Origin: an uncultured Pirellulales bacterium
GTDB taxonomy: Bacteria > Planctomycetota > Planctomycetia > Pirellulales > Thermoguttaceae
Reading direction: 5' to 3'
NCBI GenBank assembly: GCA_938015445.1
Contig: CALLPE010000011.1
Coordinates: 117,274 to 181,273, forward strand
DNA: 64,000 nt
The position numbers and the translations under genes were made by a program. The notes under the pieces were generated by a model. The model saw only the letters and a program-made list of their open reading frames with translations. It ran no database searches and was not told the origin of the DNA. Positions 45,028-54,174 of this stretch are shown here, one piece after another (within the stretch, counting starts at the first letter, position 1; every line of letters starts with the position of its first letter).

Positions 45028-48000
45028 CTAAAGCTTCTGTAACTGCTCGATCGCCTGGGCGATCTCCGCACGCCGCGTGTAGATCGGCCCAGGGTGTTTG
45101 GTGAAGGTTGTCATGTCGCGGGTGATCGATTCGGGCACTTCCAGCAGCGATTCATAGTGCCGCAACTGCTCGGCAGAAAGCTTGGCGCGCTTTTGCTGCA
45201 ATAAGTCGCGCAGCAGGCACAGCATCTCGTAGTCCTCGATCCCTTCGCGCAACATTTCCCAACGGATGCTGGAAACCGGCGGAGCGATTACCGGTCCGGC
45301 GCCCGAGCGGCCTGGTATGGCCGCTTCCTCGGGCGGATATATAAACCTGCCGTCTCCGTTACCCCAATACTGCTTAACCCCCTTGGGCGTGCCGTACCCG
45401 CTGACGTAGCCCATCGGGTCTTGGTACGGGTTTTGGGGGTTGTCGGGAAATGCGGTGTCCGAGGTCCAGTAATTGGCACTCCAGATCAGAATGCCCGATA
45501 TGTTCCGCTGCCACGTCTGCCACAACCATACCCTCAACTCGGTAGCCGGATGGTCGATAAACAGCGTGCAATACGGCGCTTTCGGACCGCAGCAGATGTA
45601 CCACCAAATGCGCTCGCCTTTGGCGCGCCGTTTCTCGGCCTGCTGGTGGTCGTAATTGAAGCTGACCGGGCACCAGATGTCGATTGGGCCGGCCAGGGCA
45701 TCGTTGGGTTCCTCGGTAAGCATCGTCTGGAGGCCCGGCGCATAACGCTTGATCCGCTCCATGCCTTTGCGGACGAACTCGTAGTCTTTCGTATCGGGTT
45801 CGTCGAACCAATAGACGTATGCCATTTTCAGCCACCCGCGCGCCCGCAGGCGCTCTTCTACTTGCTTGACATAGCTGGCGAACATGGCCTGGTACTGGGG
45901 GGTGTTTTCCCCGTACTTACCGATCATCGGTTCGTGACGCTGGTGAAACGAACCGCCACCCATCCCTTGCAAGGGCAGCATGAAATTGGTGAAGCGATAC
46001 TTTTCCAGCGCGCGGGCCATCGCTTCTTCGAATCGCGCCGAGTCGACCTCCGCGCGTGGAGGATCGGCCTCCGGCAGAAAGCGCACCACCATTGGGTCCA
46101 GCGGCACGGGATTGTAAGGGCTGATGCGGTGCTCGGCGAAACTCTGCAAGTACATCTCCAGCACGCTTCGCCGTTCCTGCTCGGTTTTGAGCTGGTGATA
46201 ACGGTAGATCAAATCAGGCGACAAACCGAAGGCCGTTTCGATGTTGTTGCGCTCGGGCAAAGCGAAGTCCCACACCTTAAGCCGCAGCGGAACTTCGGCC
46301 CGATAGCCCTCGGCCGTGATCGTCACTTTGCCGCTGTACAGGCCCGCCCGGGCCTCCTTCGGCACATACACCAGCACCCACAGCGGCTGATTGCGCCCTG
46401 GCGCCAGGTCGATCGTTTGTCTTGTCTGCCCCGTGCTGGCGGCCAGCGCGTGGTCTCCGCTTTTCTGGCCTGCGCCAGTCGGAGCGTCGCTGCTGGTTCT
46501 GGCGGTGCTTCGGGTCGGTGGGCCATTGGCACCGGCTGCACTGCCCGAATCGCCCGGCAGCGGCGGCAAGGCGTCCGGCCACCAGTCGATTACGCCGGTG
46601 GCGTCGGTAGGCGTGTGAACGAAATGATAAGCCACGCGAAGCACACGGATATTGTCCGCGGGAATCGTAGCTCCTGCGGCACCCGTCAAAGGGCTGGCCG
46701 TGGCACGCAATCCCACCAGTTGTTGCTTCGGGCGAAGCACCACCTGCACCGCTTCCCAGTCGTTCTTCGCCGCCTGCATCTCAGCCGCTTCCGAACGCTC
46801 CTTGGGCAAGGCCCGTTGCGGCCATATCTTGTGCGTGGCCGGGCACCACCACAGATCGGCCTTGTCGTCGCCGGGCAGCAGAAAGCCATAATCTGCGCGG
46901 TGATACTCGGGCAGATCCAGCACAACGCGCAGCTCCACCGGCTCGGATACTGCGGTGGAATCGGCCGACTGGAGTTTCAGTACCGCTTGGCTGCGGCCCG
47001 GTTTGACGACGGGCAAGTCGACGCTCAGTATCGCCGGTCGGTTCGGGGCGATGTTGGCCTGCGCGGTTGCCAGCGGCCGCCGTGTTCCGTCCGATTCGAC
47101 AAGCTCGCCGCTAAGCATTACTTTGGTGGTTCCGGCCGCCTCGGTTGCTGGGCTGGCAGGTTCGCTTGCGCGACCAGCCGCTTCGGTTGCGGCGCCGCGC
47201 CTTTCGTTCCGAACCCACAGCCGCAGCCTGTGGTTGCCGCTTTCGGCGTCGGTCAGCATTGCGGCCCGCTCCACGACAATCCCCATCGTTTCTTGCGGCA
47301 GTTCCACAAACCACGTTTTTCCAATGCAATCCGCCGGCAGTTTCCCGTTTTCGGTGCAATCCGTCGGCATTTTCTCGCCATCGCTGCCGGTGATCTGGGC
47401 GGAAAACAAAACCCGGTTTACTTGAAACATCCCTTTGCCGCTGCCGCTGCCGATGCGCAGCCACACGACGCCGTTGGGCTGCGCGGGCACTTCGGCCGAG
47501 ATGGTTCCTACTCGGTCGCTTCGGCCCAGCGTGTGCCACTGCTGGCCGTCTGCGCTCGATTGAAGTTGGCAATCGCCGCCGGAGACGTAGTTGATGTTGA
47601 TTTCGGCCGTGCCGGCGCCCAACTTCGCATCCGGCAGTGCGAAGCGGTAAACCACCTCCGCATCGCGGTAGAAGACCCAGCGGTCGGTATTTACGGCTGC
47701 GGTGGCCCGGTACAGTGGCCGATGCGCCGTACCGACCGCTTGCCCAAACATTCCCGCGAAGAAGTATCGCCGTCCCTCGATGCGCTCCCCCTCGCCGAGC
47801 GATAGTTTGTCGTTGAATTGTTTATGGGCGGGCAGCACGGGCCGAATCGATACGGCATCGAACTGGAACGTCCCGTTTGCTTCCCACTGCCCCAGCCGCA
47901 CGGCCCCTGCGGATGTACCATCGGGCACGCGGAAAACGAAGTCATACCATTGCCACTGCGGCGAAAGCCGCCAGTCGTGGTTGGCGAACTCGGGCCCTGA

Positions 48001-48324
48001 CATTACCGTGCCGCTACCGCCAACCGACCGGGCTTTCATGGCGAAACGGTAATACCCTGCGGGCGTAAAACCGCAGCGACTCTGCCAGGAGTTGGAACCT
48101 TTGCCTGTGCCGGTGACCTCCAAGATGTTGCGCTCGACCCACCGTCCTTGGCCGCCAGAGAGTTTCCAGCCAGCCGGCGCGTCTTGTCCTTCGGTGAAGT
48201 CTGCATTGGGCACGATCTCGCCGGCCGCCGCCCGCGGCCTGAAGCTCGCCCAGCTCAGCACCAACAGTGTTAAACACGCCCCGATACAGAAAACCGAAAA
48301 GCGAAACTGATGGCGTGTGGTCAT
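45028..48324 (-). CDS. Large secreted DUF4091 glycosidase-like protein
   Basis: A 1098-residue exported protein. Signal peptide in the first 34 residues (VFCIGACLTLLVLSWASF). Residues about 36-165 are a jelly-roll carbohydrate-binding-like domain (VPNADFTEGQDAPAGWKLSG, then WYDFVFRVPDG), followed by further beta-sandwiches. The C-terminal 450 residues match the DUF4091/GH123-like (beta/alpha)8 barrel: ERNNIETAFGLSPDLIYRYH, LKMAYVYWFDEPDTKDYEFV (Asp-Glu pair in the place of the catalytic residues of GH123), GPIDIWCPVSFNYD, RIWWYICCGPKAPYCTLF, and SSIRWEMLREGIEDYEML. Probably a hexosaminidase or similar acting on complex glycans. ATG 48324 has AGGGAG. Convergent with the beta-helix enzyme. Confidence 0.85.
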   Translation of the reverse strand: MTTRHQFRFSVFCIGACLTLLVLSWASFRPRAAAGEIVPNADFTEGQDAPAGWKLSGGQGRWVERNILEVTGTGKGSNSWQSRCGFTPAGYYRFAMKARSVGGSGTVMSGPEFANHDWRLSPQWQWYDFVFRVPDGTSAGAVRLGQWEANGTFQFDAVSIRPVLPAHKQFNDKLSLGEGERIEGRRYFFAGMFGQAVGTAHRPLYRATAAVNTDRWVFYRDAEVVYRFALPDAKLGAGTAEININYVSGGDCQLQSSADGQQWHTLGRSDRVGTISAEVPAQPNGVVWLRIGSGSGKGMFQVNRVLFSAQITGSDGEKMPTDCTENGKLPADCIGKTWFVELPQETMGIVVERAAMLTDAESGNHRLRLWVRNERRGAATEAAGRASEPASPATEAAGTTKVMLSGELVESDGTRRPLATAQANIAPNRPAILSVDLPVVKPGRSQAVLKLQSADSTAVSEPVELRVVLDLPEYHRADYGFLLPGDDKADLWWCPATHKIWPQRALPKERSEAAEMQAAKNDWEAVQVVLRPKQQLVGLRATASPLTGAAGATIPADNIRVLRVAYHFVHTPTDATGVIDWWPDALPPLPGDSGSAAGANGPPTRSTARTSSDAPTGAGQKSGDHALAASTGQTRQTIDLAPGRNQPLWVLVYVPKEARAGLYSGKVTITAEGYRAEVPLRLKVWDFALPERNNIETAFGLSPDLIYRYHQLKTEQERRSVLEMYLQSFAEHRISPYNPVPLDPMVVRFLPEADPPRAEVDSARFEEAMARALEKYRFTNFMLPLQGMGGGSFHQRHEPMIGKYGENTPQYQAMFASYVKQVEERLRARGWLKMAYVYWFDEPDTKDYEFVRKGMERIKRYAPGLQTMLTEEPNDALAGPIDIWCPVSFNYDHQQAEKRRAKGERIWWYICCGPKAPYCTLFIDHPATELRVWLWQTWQRNISGILIWSANYWTSDTAFPDNPQNPYQDPMGYVSGYGTPKGVKQYWGNGDGRFIYPPEEAAIPGRSGAGPVIAPPVSSIRWEMLREGIEDYEMLCLLRDLLQQKRAKLSAEQLRHYESLLEVPESITRDMTTFTKHPGPIYTRRAEIAQAIEQLQKL

Positions 48325-48538
48325 GTTTCCGGCTCCCTACGCTAGAGGATTTCTGCCGGAATTATAGTTAAACTCTCACACGCACGCACACTAATCGGGG
48401 TAATGCGAGACTGAAACAGCGGATGGGCGGATGGCTGTGCTTTGCAACAGCGGTGCACGCATGAGGCAAACAAGACCATCAGATTGCCGCTGCCTGACGG
48501 CAATCCGAATCGCCGCTGGTCGCCGCAGGACAAGAAGA

Positions 48539-50539
48539 TCACTTGGTTGGTACTATGGCACCCTTCTGCGGCTGGCCGAGGTCGGAGAGCTTGCGGCCCA
48601 GAAACAGCTCCAGTCTGATCAACAACTGATTGTAGCGATGGCGCATTTCCAGATACCCCAGCCGCATCCTGCCAAGCTTGCGCTGCAAGTCCGACAGTTC
48701 GATTGGCTGGATGGCCTTCGCTTCGTACGCTTTCAGCAGGGCTTCCTCGGCACGTTGGGCCGAAGGGAGCACCTCGTTCTCGTAGTAATCGAGCGTTGCC
48801 CGCAAAGGCACCAGCTCGCAATAGGCGGCGGCTACGTCGCTCAACGAGTTCAGCTCGCTCAGATCGCGCAGCGCACAGTTGGTCCGCAGCAGAGCCTGCT
48901 GTTCGGCTATATCGCCTTGCTTGCGGTCGAAGATCGGCAGGTCGAAGCCGATCCGGGCGCCAACCCTGTCCTTCCACGCGCCGATGTCGGTTTGGAATCG
49001 GGGGCCGATATCCAAGTCGGGGATGGCGCTTGCCCGGGCCAGCGCCACACGCCACTGGCTTTCTTGTACGGCGGCGCGGGTTTCGGCCAGCTCAGGTCGG
49101 ACGGTCACGGCCTGCGCGATAACCACCTCCAACGGCACGATCTGTATCGGCGGTGCGGCCAGCCGCCCCTGAACTGCCAGCGGACGCGGCGGCGTAAGAC
49201 CCACTAGTTGCGATAGTCTTATCCGGGCGGCTTCCAAGCGGGCCTCGGCGTCGAGCTGTTGGATGCGCGCGTCGGCGGCGTCCACCTCGGCCGTCATCTT
49301 GTCGGCCAGCGAACCGGCTTGCAATTCAAACCGCGCACGCTCTACTTCCGCTCGCCATGCAGCATGGCCGGCCAATTGCGCCCGCAAATGAGCCAATTCC
49401 TGATAATACAGAACGTCGACCGCGCCCATGGCCGCCGCTGCCAGCACGCTTTCCGTTTCGCGACTCAGTCGATGCTGGGCGCGCTCGATCGCTGCCTGGG
49501 CAGCTCGCTGCGCCAGGTTCCGCTTATTTCCCAGCGGGAAGGTGAACACCAGCCGGGTAGTCAGCGAAGTGTCGTCGATTGTTCTGGTGGGCGTTTCCGT
49601 GTCGAGCACAAACTGCGGATTGGGCAGTAGGCCGGCAGTGATCAGCCGGGCCTGGGCAATTTCGATCTCGTGATGCCGTGCCTTCAGCAGCGGATGATGT
49701 TGGAGAGCATAGGTTAGCAGTTGCTCCAGTGGGACGCCCTCGGTGCTTTGATGAACCTCCGCCGCAGCAACGGCCGGCGGCCGGGGAAGCACCGGCGCTG
49801 GCTGAGTTCCCGGTGGCTGAGTTCCCGGTGGCTGGCTATCAGCCGGCTGGCTCCCAGGTGGCCAAGGCCCTGGTGGCTCAAGCCCCGATGGCTGACTTTC
49901 GGGTGGCTGAAGTGCCGATACGCCGTCTCGTGGCGCCGGCGAAGCGGCCGGCTCGGCGAAAGCCTCGCTGGGTTTTGGGTCGGCTTGTTCCGCAGGCGCA
50001 GCAGGCAAGTGCTCCGGCAGTACCGGCAAGGCCGAGGGAAGACCTACCGGGGTTGATCTGCGCGGCTGTGCCTGCGTGCCGGGTAGAGCTGGCAGGAGTG
50101 CTTCCTCCTCGACGGCCGTAAATCGCACACTGGGGTCCGGCAAGGTTTTCTCAGCGGGTTGAACAGGACGGAAACCGCCCAGTGCGCGAAACTCGAGTGC
50201 CCGAAATTCGAGCGAATCGGTCGGCTGGGTGTCTTCTGTTTGCGAAATCTTCCCGCTGGAGAACCTCAGTTGGCTGGGCCTGTCGGTGTCGGCGCTGCTA
50301 TTGGGCGAATCGTAGCCGTGCTTGCCCGACTGGATCGCAGAGTCGGTGGATCGACGACGTTCTAGGATCCGAATGCCAACGCTGCCACCTACCTGTTGGG
50401 CGTCTTGCCCGTGCTCCGACAAAGCGCTGCCGCCGGACGATGTTAGCGTCAAGCTGGGTTTTTGCGCGTGCCATGTTTGGTGGCCAACACAGCCGATGGG
50501 CGCTATTATGCAGAAGATTATAAGCTTACTGTACTTCAT
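48539..50539 (-). CDS. TolC-like outer-membrane efflux lipoprotein with long Pro-rich N-terminus
   Basis: A 666-residue protein. It starts MKYSKLIIFCIIAPIGC, a lipoprotein signal (lipobox APIGC, Cys17). Residues about 18-290 are low-complexity and Pro/Gln/Ser-rich, including a run of PPGTQ/PPGSQ repeats encoded by 15-bp units (49803-49832). Residues 290-650 are an outer-membrane efflux (TolC/CzcC) domain: EQLLTYALQHHPLLKARHHE, LITAGLLPNPQF, TRLVFTFPLGNKRNLAQRAA, VRPELAETRAAVQESQWRVA, ARIGFDLPIFDRKQGDIAEQ. It would form the trimeric outer channel of an RND or similar pump; no pump or adaptor gene is adjacent. The unusually long N-terminal region could cross the cell wall space. Start ATG 50539 chosen from the signal; frame open to 50617. 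Confidence 0.87.
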   Translation of the reverse strand: MKYSKLIIFCIIAPIGCVGHQTWHAQKPSLTLTSSGGSALSEHGQDAQQVGGSVGIRILERRRSTDSAIQSGKHGYDSPNSSADTDRPSQLRFSSGKISQTEDTQPTDSLEFRALEFRALGGFRPVQPAEKTLPDPSVRFTAVEEEALLPALPGTQAQPRRSTPVGLPSALPVLPEHLPAAPAEQADPKPSEAFAEPAASPAPRDGVSALQPPESQPSGLEPPGPWPPGSQPADSQPPGTQPPGTQPAPVLPRPPAVAAAEVHQSTEGVPLEQLLTYALQHHPLLKARHHEIEIAQARLITAGLLPNPQFVLDTETPTRTIDDTSLTTRLVFTFPLGNKRNLAQRAAQAAIERAQHRLSRETESVLAAAAMGAVDVLYYQELAHLRAQLAGHAAWRAEVERARFELQAGSLADKMTAEVDAADARIQQLDAEARLEAARIRLSQLVGLTPPRPLAVQGRLAAPPIQIVPLEVVIAQAVTVRPELAETRAAVQESQWRVALARASAIPDLDIGPRFQTDIGAWKDRVGARIGFDLPIFDRKQGDIAEQQALLRTNCALRDLSELNSLSDVAAAYCELVPLRATLDYYENEVLPSAQRAEEALLKAYEAKAIQPIELSDLQRKLGRMRLGYLEMRHRYNQLLIRLELFLGRKLSDLGQPQKGAIVPTK

Positions 50540-51557
50540 CGGAGCCCCGATTGCATAGAGGCTTATCCGGCGCGGCAATGCCCGACAGGTTTCCTCAGCC
50601 TCCCCGGTCATAGCCAAACGTGCGAAATTGACACTGCGTTACGCATACCCGCCGTCAGTTTTCAATGCGTAATGCCCGAAAACTCTGCGGATCCACTTTC
50701 CCGACCGGTACTTTCGCGGGCCTGCCAGGCTGAGCGAATAACAGTACCTGCGCAGACCAAGCCGGTGCATCTGCGCGGAGCGAGCAGAAATACCTGCGCA
50801 CACCAAGCAGAAGTACTTGGGCAGACGTAGCGGGAGTGTCTCCGCGGACCGAACAGCAAACTGCTGCGCACCAGCCATTTTGCACTTGCTTCGAGCAGGC
50901 GCGTCGATAACGCAACCATCCCAGGTGGCGAATCGGCGAAAGGTATCAAGTCGGCGAAGAATATGCGGACAAGAGCGCTCGGGCGTAAAGTTTCCGGAAA
51001 AGCGGGGCGATTGTAGTTTCTGGCTTGTACCTGTCAAGTTCAGTTTAACTCACCCCGCCTGTAATGCTGTAATTGGGGGCCGCAGCCGCCCGGCTGTAAG
51101 GCTGTAAGTCGGCAACGCTGCAAAGCAATCGGCTCGGCATGCAAGGGCATTATCGGCGGGACCAGTGCCATTCGCCCGGTGGACGTAATACCGTCGTTGG
51201 TGCATGGGGATAGACTAGTTTTGCCGCGTTGCTGGTGCCGTCAATCGGGCGGTTGCCACAGTCGAAGGGCGATTTTTGCCAACCGGAGTTGTTAATGCAT
51301 GTTCGCACGGCGGCGTCGGTTCAGCGGAAGCGCCTTCCGATGCCTGCTGTGCCCCAATAGACTCTCAGCAGAAAATCGTCAACTTAGCAGTTGGCCGCCA
51401 CCGACATGGCGCTACAATTGTGTTGGCCGGTTTCATGGAAGGGCGTTGCCGGTCAACTTTCAACGAGGATGCGTTCGCCCTGCACAGCCGCCAGCGGCGA
51501 ACACTCGGGGCCATTGGCGGCAGTCGCGCAAACTCGAATCACCGGGAGTATTGAGCC
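50540..51557. other. Longest gene-free stretch (about 1 kb)
   Basis: No supportable gene in 1018 bp. It holds the degenerate 23-bp array at 50743-50876 and a perfect 8-bp tandem GGCTGTAA at 51092-51107, with another GGCGAA pair near 50929-50958. Frames on both strands change across the array because its period is not a multiple of three, which argues against coding. Confidence 0.6.
50743..50876. repeat. Six-copy degenerate tandem repeat, period 22-24 bp
   Basis: Units start at 50743, 50765, 50789, 50812, 50835 and 50858. The rough consensus is AGTACCTGCGCAGACCAAGC plus two or three bases; units differ from each other by several substitutions. There are no spacers between units, so this is not a CRISPR array. 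It lies in the spacer upstream of the TolC-like gene. Confidence 0.8.
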
Positions 51558-52079
51558 GTGGGGTTAGTCGACAGAAATCGCCGCCGCAAAATCCAACGCG
51601 AAGCAGAAGGCTATCTGGAACTGGGTCTGCCACGACACGCGCTGGCTGCCTTGGGCCGCCTGGGGGACCCCACCTCTTTCGATGCCCACTGCATGTACCT
51701 CTGGGGCGAGTCGCTGCGGGCGCTTGAGCGCTACGAGGAAGCCTTGTTGCCCTTGGAACAGGCCGCCCAAGCCGATCCCGATAACATCCACATCTGGATT
51801 GCCTTGGGCTGGTGCTACAAGCGTACCGGTCGGCTCAACTTGGCCATCGAGGCTTTGGAAACCGCGCTGATTGCCCAGCCCGAGGAAGCCCTCCTGCACT
51901 ACAACTTGTCTTGTTACCTCAGCTTGGCCGGAAACAAAAGGCGTTCCTTGGAACACTTGCGCACGGCGCTGGAGCTTGATCCGCAATACCGGCACCTGAT
52001 CGACGAAGAGCCAGATTTCGAGCCGCTGCGCGGCGATCCCGAATTTCAAGCCTTGTGGCAAGGCCAGCAAGTAGTGTGA
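51558..52079 (+). CDS. TPR-repeat protein
   Basis: A 173-residue cytoplasmic protein with about three tetratricopeptide repeats between residues 15 and 145: AEGYLELGLPRHALAALGRL, FDAHCMYLWGESLRALERYE, then IHIWIALGWCYKRTGRLNLA with ALETALIAQPEEA, and LHYNLSCYLSLAGNKRRSLE. The C-terminus ends with LDPQYRHLIDEEPDFEPLRG, a tail often seen in planctomycete TPR proteins. GTG start at 51558 is preceded by GGGAG about ten bases upstream. It stands alone. Partner unknown. Confidence 0.85.
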   Translation: MGLVDRNRRRKIQREAEGYLELGLPRHALAALGRLGDPTSFDAHCMYLWGESLRALERYEEALLPLEQAAQADPDNIHIWIALGWCYKRTGRLNLAIEALETALIAQPEEALLHYNLSCYLSLAGNKRRSLEHLRTALELDPQYRHLIDEEPDFEPLRGDPEFQALWQGQQVV

Positions 52080-52415
52080 GGCCTAGCCACAAGGCTTGCC
52101 AGCATGCCGAGCGACCGGGCGAATGCTCGCGCCCTTTTCGACAGCGTCGTTACGTATGGCGCCGGTTTGGAGTCTCGGGCCATCGGCAATTCTTGCCGTC
52201 GCCAACACTCGTAGGCGCAGTCGCTCAAGAGCCGGAAATCCTCGCATCCGATCTTGCCGTAATTCAGCTCTGCCCGATACAATCCCCCCGCTTGTATCGG
52301 ATCTGCGCGTATTGTTGGGTCGGTTTGTCACCTGCGCGTCTGGCAGTTGCAATATCCCTGGCGACTTGCGCCGGGCGGCGTTTTCTACAGCACACTGGCG
52401 AAACGGGGCTGCCGG
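52080..52415. other. Spacer, no gene seen
   Basis: 336 bp between the TPR gene and the GT39-like gene. The frame of the downstream gene is open back to 52347 and could include an earlier start (ATG 52347). No repeats were noticed. Confidence 0.35.
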
Positions 52416-54146
52416 ATGGCCCAGCTCAATCGGCTCGACGGCGACCGCGAAGCGCGACACGGGAGTTTTTGCCGGCTGGCGGAGTCGGCCAACTCGTCCT
52501 ACCGGCTGAGATGGCGCGTGCTGGCCTTGCTGGCTGCCGCGTGCTTTGTACCGCGGTTGGTGGCCGGCTGGCGCTGGGACATCATCTGGGGCGACACCCT
52601 CTGCTATTTGGCTGCCGCCGAAGCGCTGGAGGCCGGCAATCTGGAGCTGGCATTCAAGGACTTCGGGCTGAACGTCTATCCGGCCATACTGTGCCTGATC
52701 CGCAAAGTGGCGGACGACTGGCAGACGGCAGCCAAATGGTTCAGCGTGGCTGCGGCTGTGCTGACCGTGTTGCCCCTTTTCGGTTGGCTGCGTCGCCAGT
52801 TCGACGACCGGCTGGCGATCATCGGCTGCTTGTGTTACGCCTTCCATGGGAAACTGGTTGCCGTTTCGCCGCTGGCGATACGCGATCCGGTGTTTTGGCT
52901 GTTCGTGGCCGCGGCGATGTACTGGGCATGGCGGGCCGCGGCCGAAGTGCGGCTTGCCGCCTTTGCTGCCGCGGGAGCGGCTTTCACACTGGCCGTACAC
53001 ACGCGGACCGAAGGCTGGTTGCTGCTTGCACCGATGGTGCTCTGGCCGGCGCTCCGCTTTGCCACGGCCGGAACAGCGCGACTGCGGCTCGCGGCAGGAA
53101 CCGCCCTGTGCCTGGCGGTAATGCCTGCTACGGTCACATCGCTCAACCTTACCGTGCTACGCAGTTGTCCACAGTGGCAGATCATCCCTGCGCGACACGT
53201 GGCCCTGGCCCGCGATTGGGCCACCGCGCGCACAGCGGCGCAGCCTGTTGCGTCCGGGACCGAAGCGCCTGCCGAAAATTCGCGCCTGGCTGCCGCCCAA
53301 CAGTGGTTGGCCGTGCGCTTGCATCTGGCCCGGCAGATTCTGGTCCGCGCGGTCAAGGGGTTTACATACGTGGGGACCTTTCTCACGCTGTGCGGCGTGC
53401 TGTCCTATCGTCGGCTGACTTCCAAGCCCGAAAACCTGCCCATCTGGCTCATGTGCCTGGGACTGACGGCGATGATCTGGGTGCGCTACCAGCGCGCCGG
53501 GCTGGACATACGCTACTTCCTCCCGATGGTCATTCTGCTGACCGGTTGGATGGCCCTGGGCTACAACTGGCTGGAGCGCGTGGTACTGCGGAGGTTGCTC
53601 TTGCTGCGGCCACAAGCGCTTCTGTCGGTGCAAACCGACCATCGCCCATCCCCAGCCGTGTGGTGGAAAACCGCGGCGCTGGGCGCGCTGGCTGCCGTGC
53701 TAATAACCGGCAGTCTGGCCGAAGCGAAGCTCCCAGCCGCCAAGATCATGCGGCGGCAGATAGTGCTGGGCCAGTGGATCGCCGAGGTGCTGGGGCCGAA
53801 CCAGCGCATCGCCGGCGGACCGGAGAACCTCGTGCTTCTGTCGTGGTACGCCAAGGGGACGGTCGTACTGCATTTCGATCCCATTCGACTGGCCGACGAG
53901 GATAACGCCCTGGCTGATCTACAGCGCGCACAGCCCGACGTAGTGGTGTTGCTAGTCGCCGAAAGCAACGCCGCCAGTTGTCGGGCGATAGTGTCTCGAC
54001 TGGCCGACGCACCGGACGCGCTTTACCGAGCTGTCGCACCAAGTCATCTTCCCCTGGTTCCCCAAGGCGCATGCGTACTGCTGCGTGCGGAGAAGTTCGG
54101 CCTGGTCGAAAGGGAGCGTCGCTCTGACAACCGCAGCGCCCCCTAG
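52416..54146 (+). CDS. GT39/ArnT-like glycosyltransferase membrane protein
   Basis: A 576-residue polytopic membrane protein. After an N-terminal helix (LRWRVLALLAAACFVPRLVA) comes WRWDIIWGDTLCYLAAAEAL, resembling the first periplasmic loop with the Asp residues of PMT/ArnT-type (GT-C fold) enzymes. Some ten further hydrophobic segments follow, including WFSVAAAVLTVLPLFGWLRR, DPVFWLFVAAAMYWAWRAAA, LPIWLMCLGLTAMIWVRYQR and FLPMVILLTGWMALGYNWLE. The C-terminal 130 residues form a soluble domain (GQWIAEVLGPNQRIAGGPEN). Such enzymes move sugars from polyprenyl phosphate carriers onto lipids or proteins outside the membrane. Target unknown. Start at ATG 52416 is a choice; no good ribosome binding site was found. 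Convergent with the giant propeller gene. Confidence 0.75.
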   Translation: MAQLNRLDGDREARHGSFCRLAESANSSYRLRWRVLALLAAACFVPRLVAGWRWDIIWGDTLCYLAAAEALEAGNLELAFKDFGLNVYPAILCLIRKVADDWQTAAKWFSVAAAVLTVLPLFGWLRRQFDDRLAIIGCLCYAFHGKLVAVSPLAIRDPVFWLFVAAAMYWAWRAAAEVRLAAFAAAGAAFTLAVHTRTEGWLLLAPMVLWPALRFATAGTARLRLAAGTALCLAVMPATVTSLNLTVLRSCPQWQIIPARHVALARDWATARTAAQPVASGTEAPAENSRLAAAQQWLAVRLHLARQILVRAVKGFTYVGTFLTLCGVLSYRRLTSKPENLPIWLMCLGLTAMIWVRYQRAGLDIRYFLPMVILLTGWMALGYNWLERVVLRRLLLLRPQALLSVQTDHRPSPAVWWKTAALGALAAVLITGSLAEAKLPAAKIMRRQIVLGQWIAEVLGPNQRIAGGPENLVLLSWYAKGTVVLHFDPIRLADEDNALADLQRAQPDVVVLLVAESNAASCRAIVSRLADAPDALYRAVAPSHLPLVPQGACVLLRAEKFGLVERERRSDNRSAP

Positions 54147-54174
54147 ACACTTGCAGCCCTGGGGGAGCTGCGTC

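Noticed and set aside
45421..47805. Plus-strand open frame of 794 codons opposite the DUF4091 gene
   Set aside because: It is antisense to a clear gene, has no recognisable domain or start, and such long shadow frames are expected in GC-rich coding DNA.
50743..50876. Possible CRISPR array
   Set aside because: Units are directly adjacent and degenerate, with no unique spacers and no cas genes in the window.
52055..53905. Plus-strand open frame of 616 codons overlapping the GT39-like gene
   Set aside because: Arg/Gly-rich shadow in another frame; the membrane protein frame has real hydrophobic segments and domain-like pattern.
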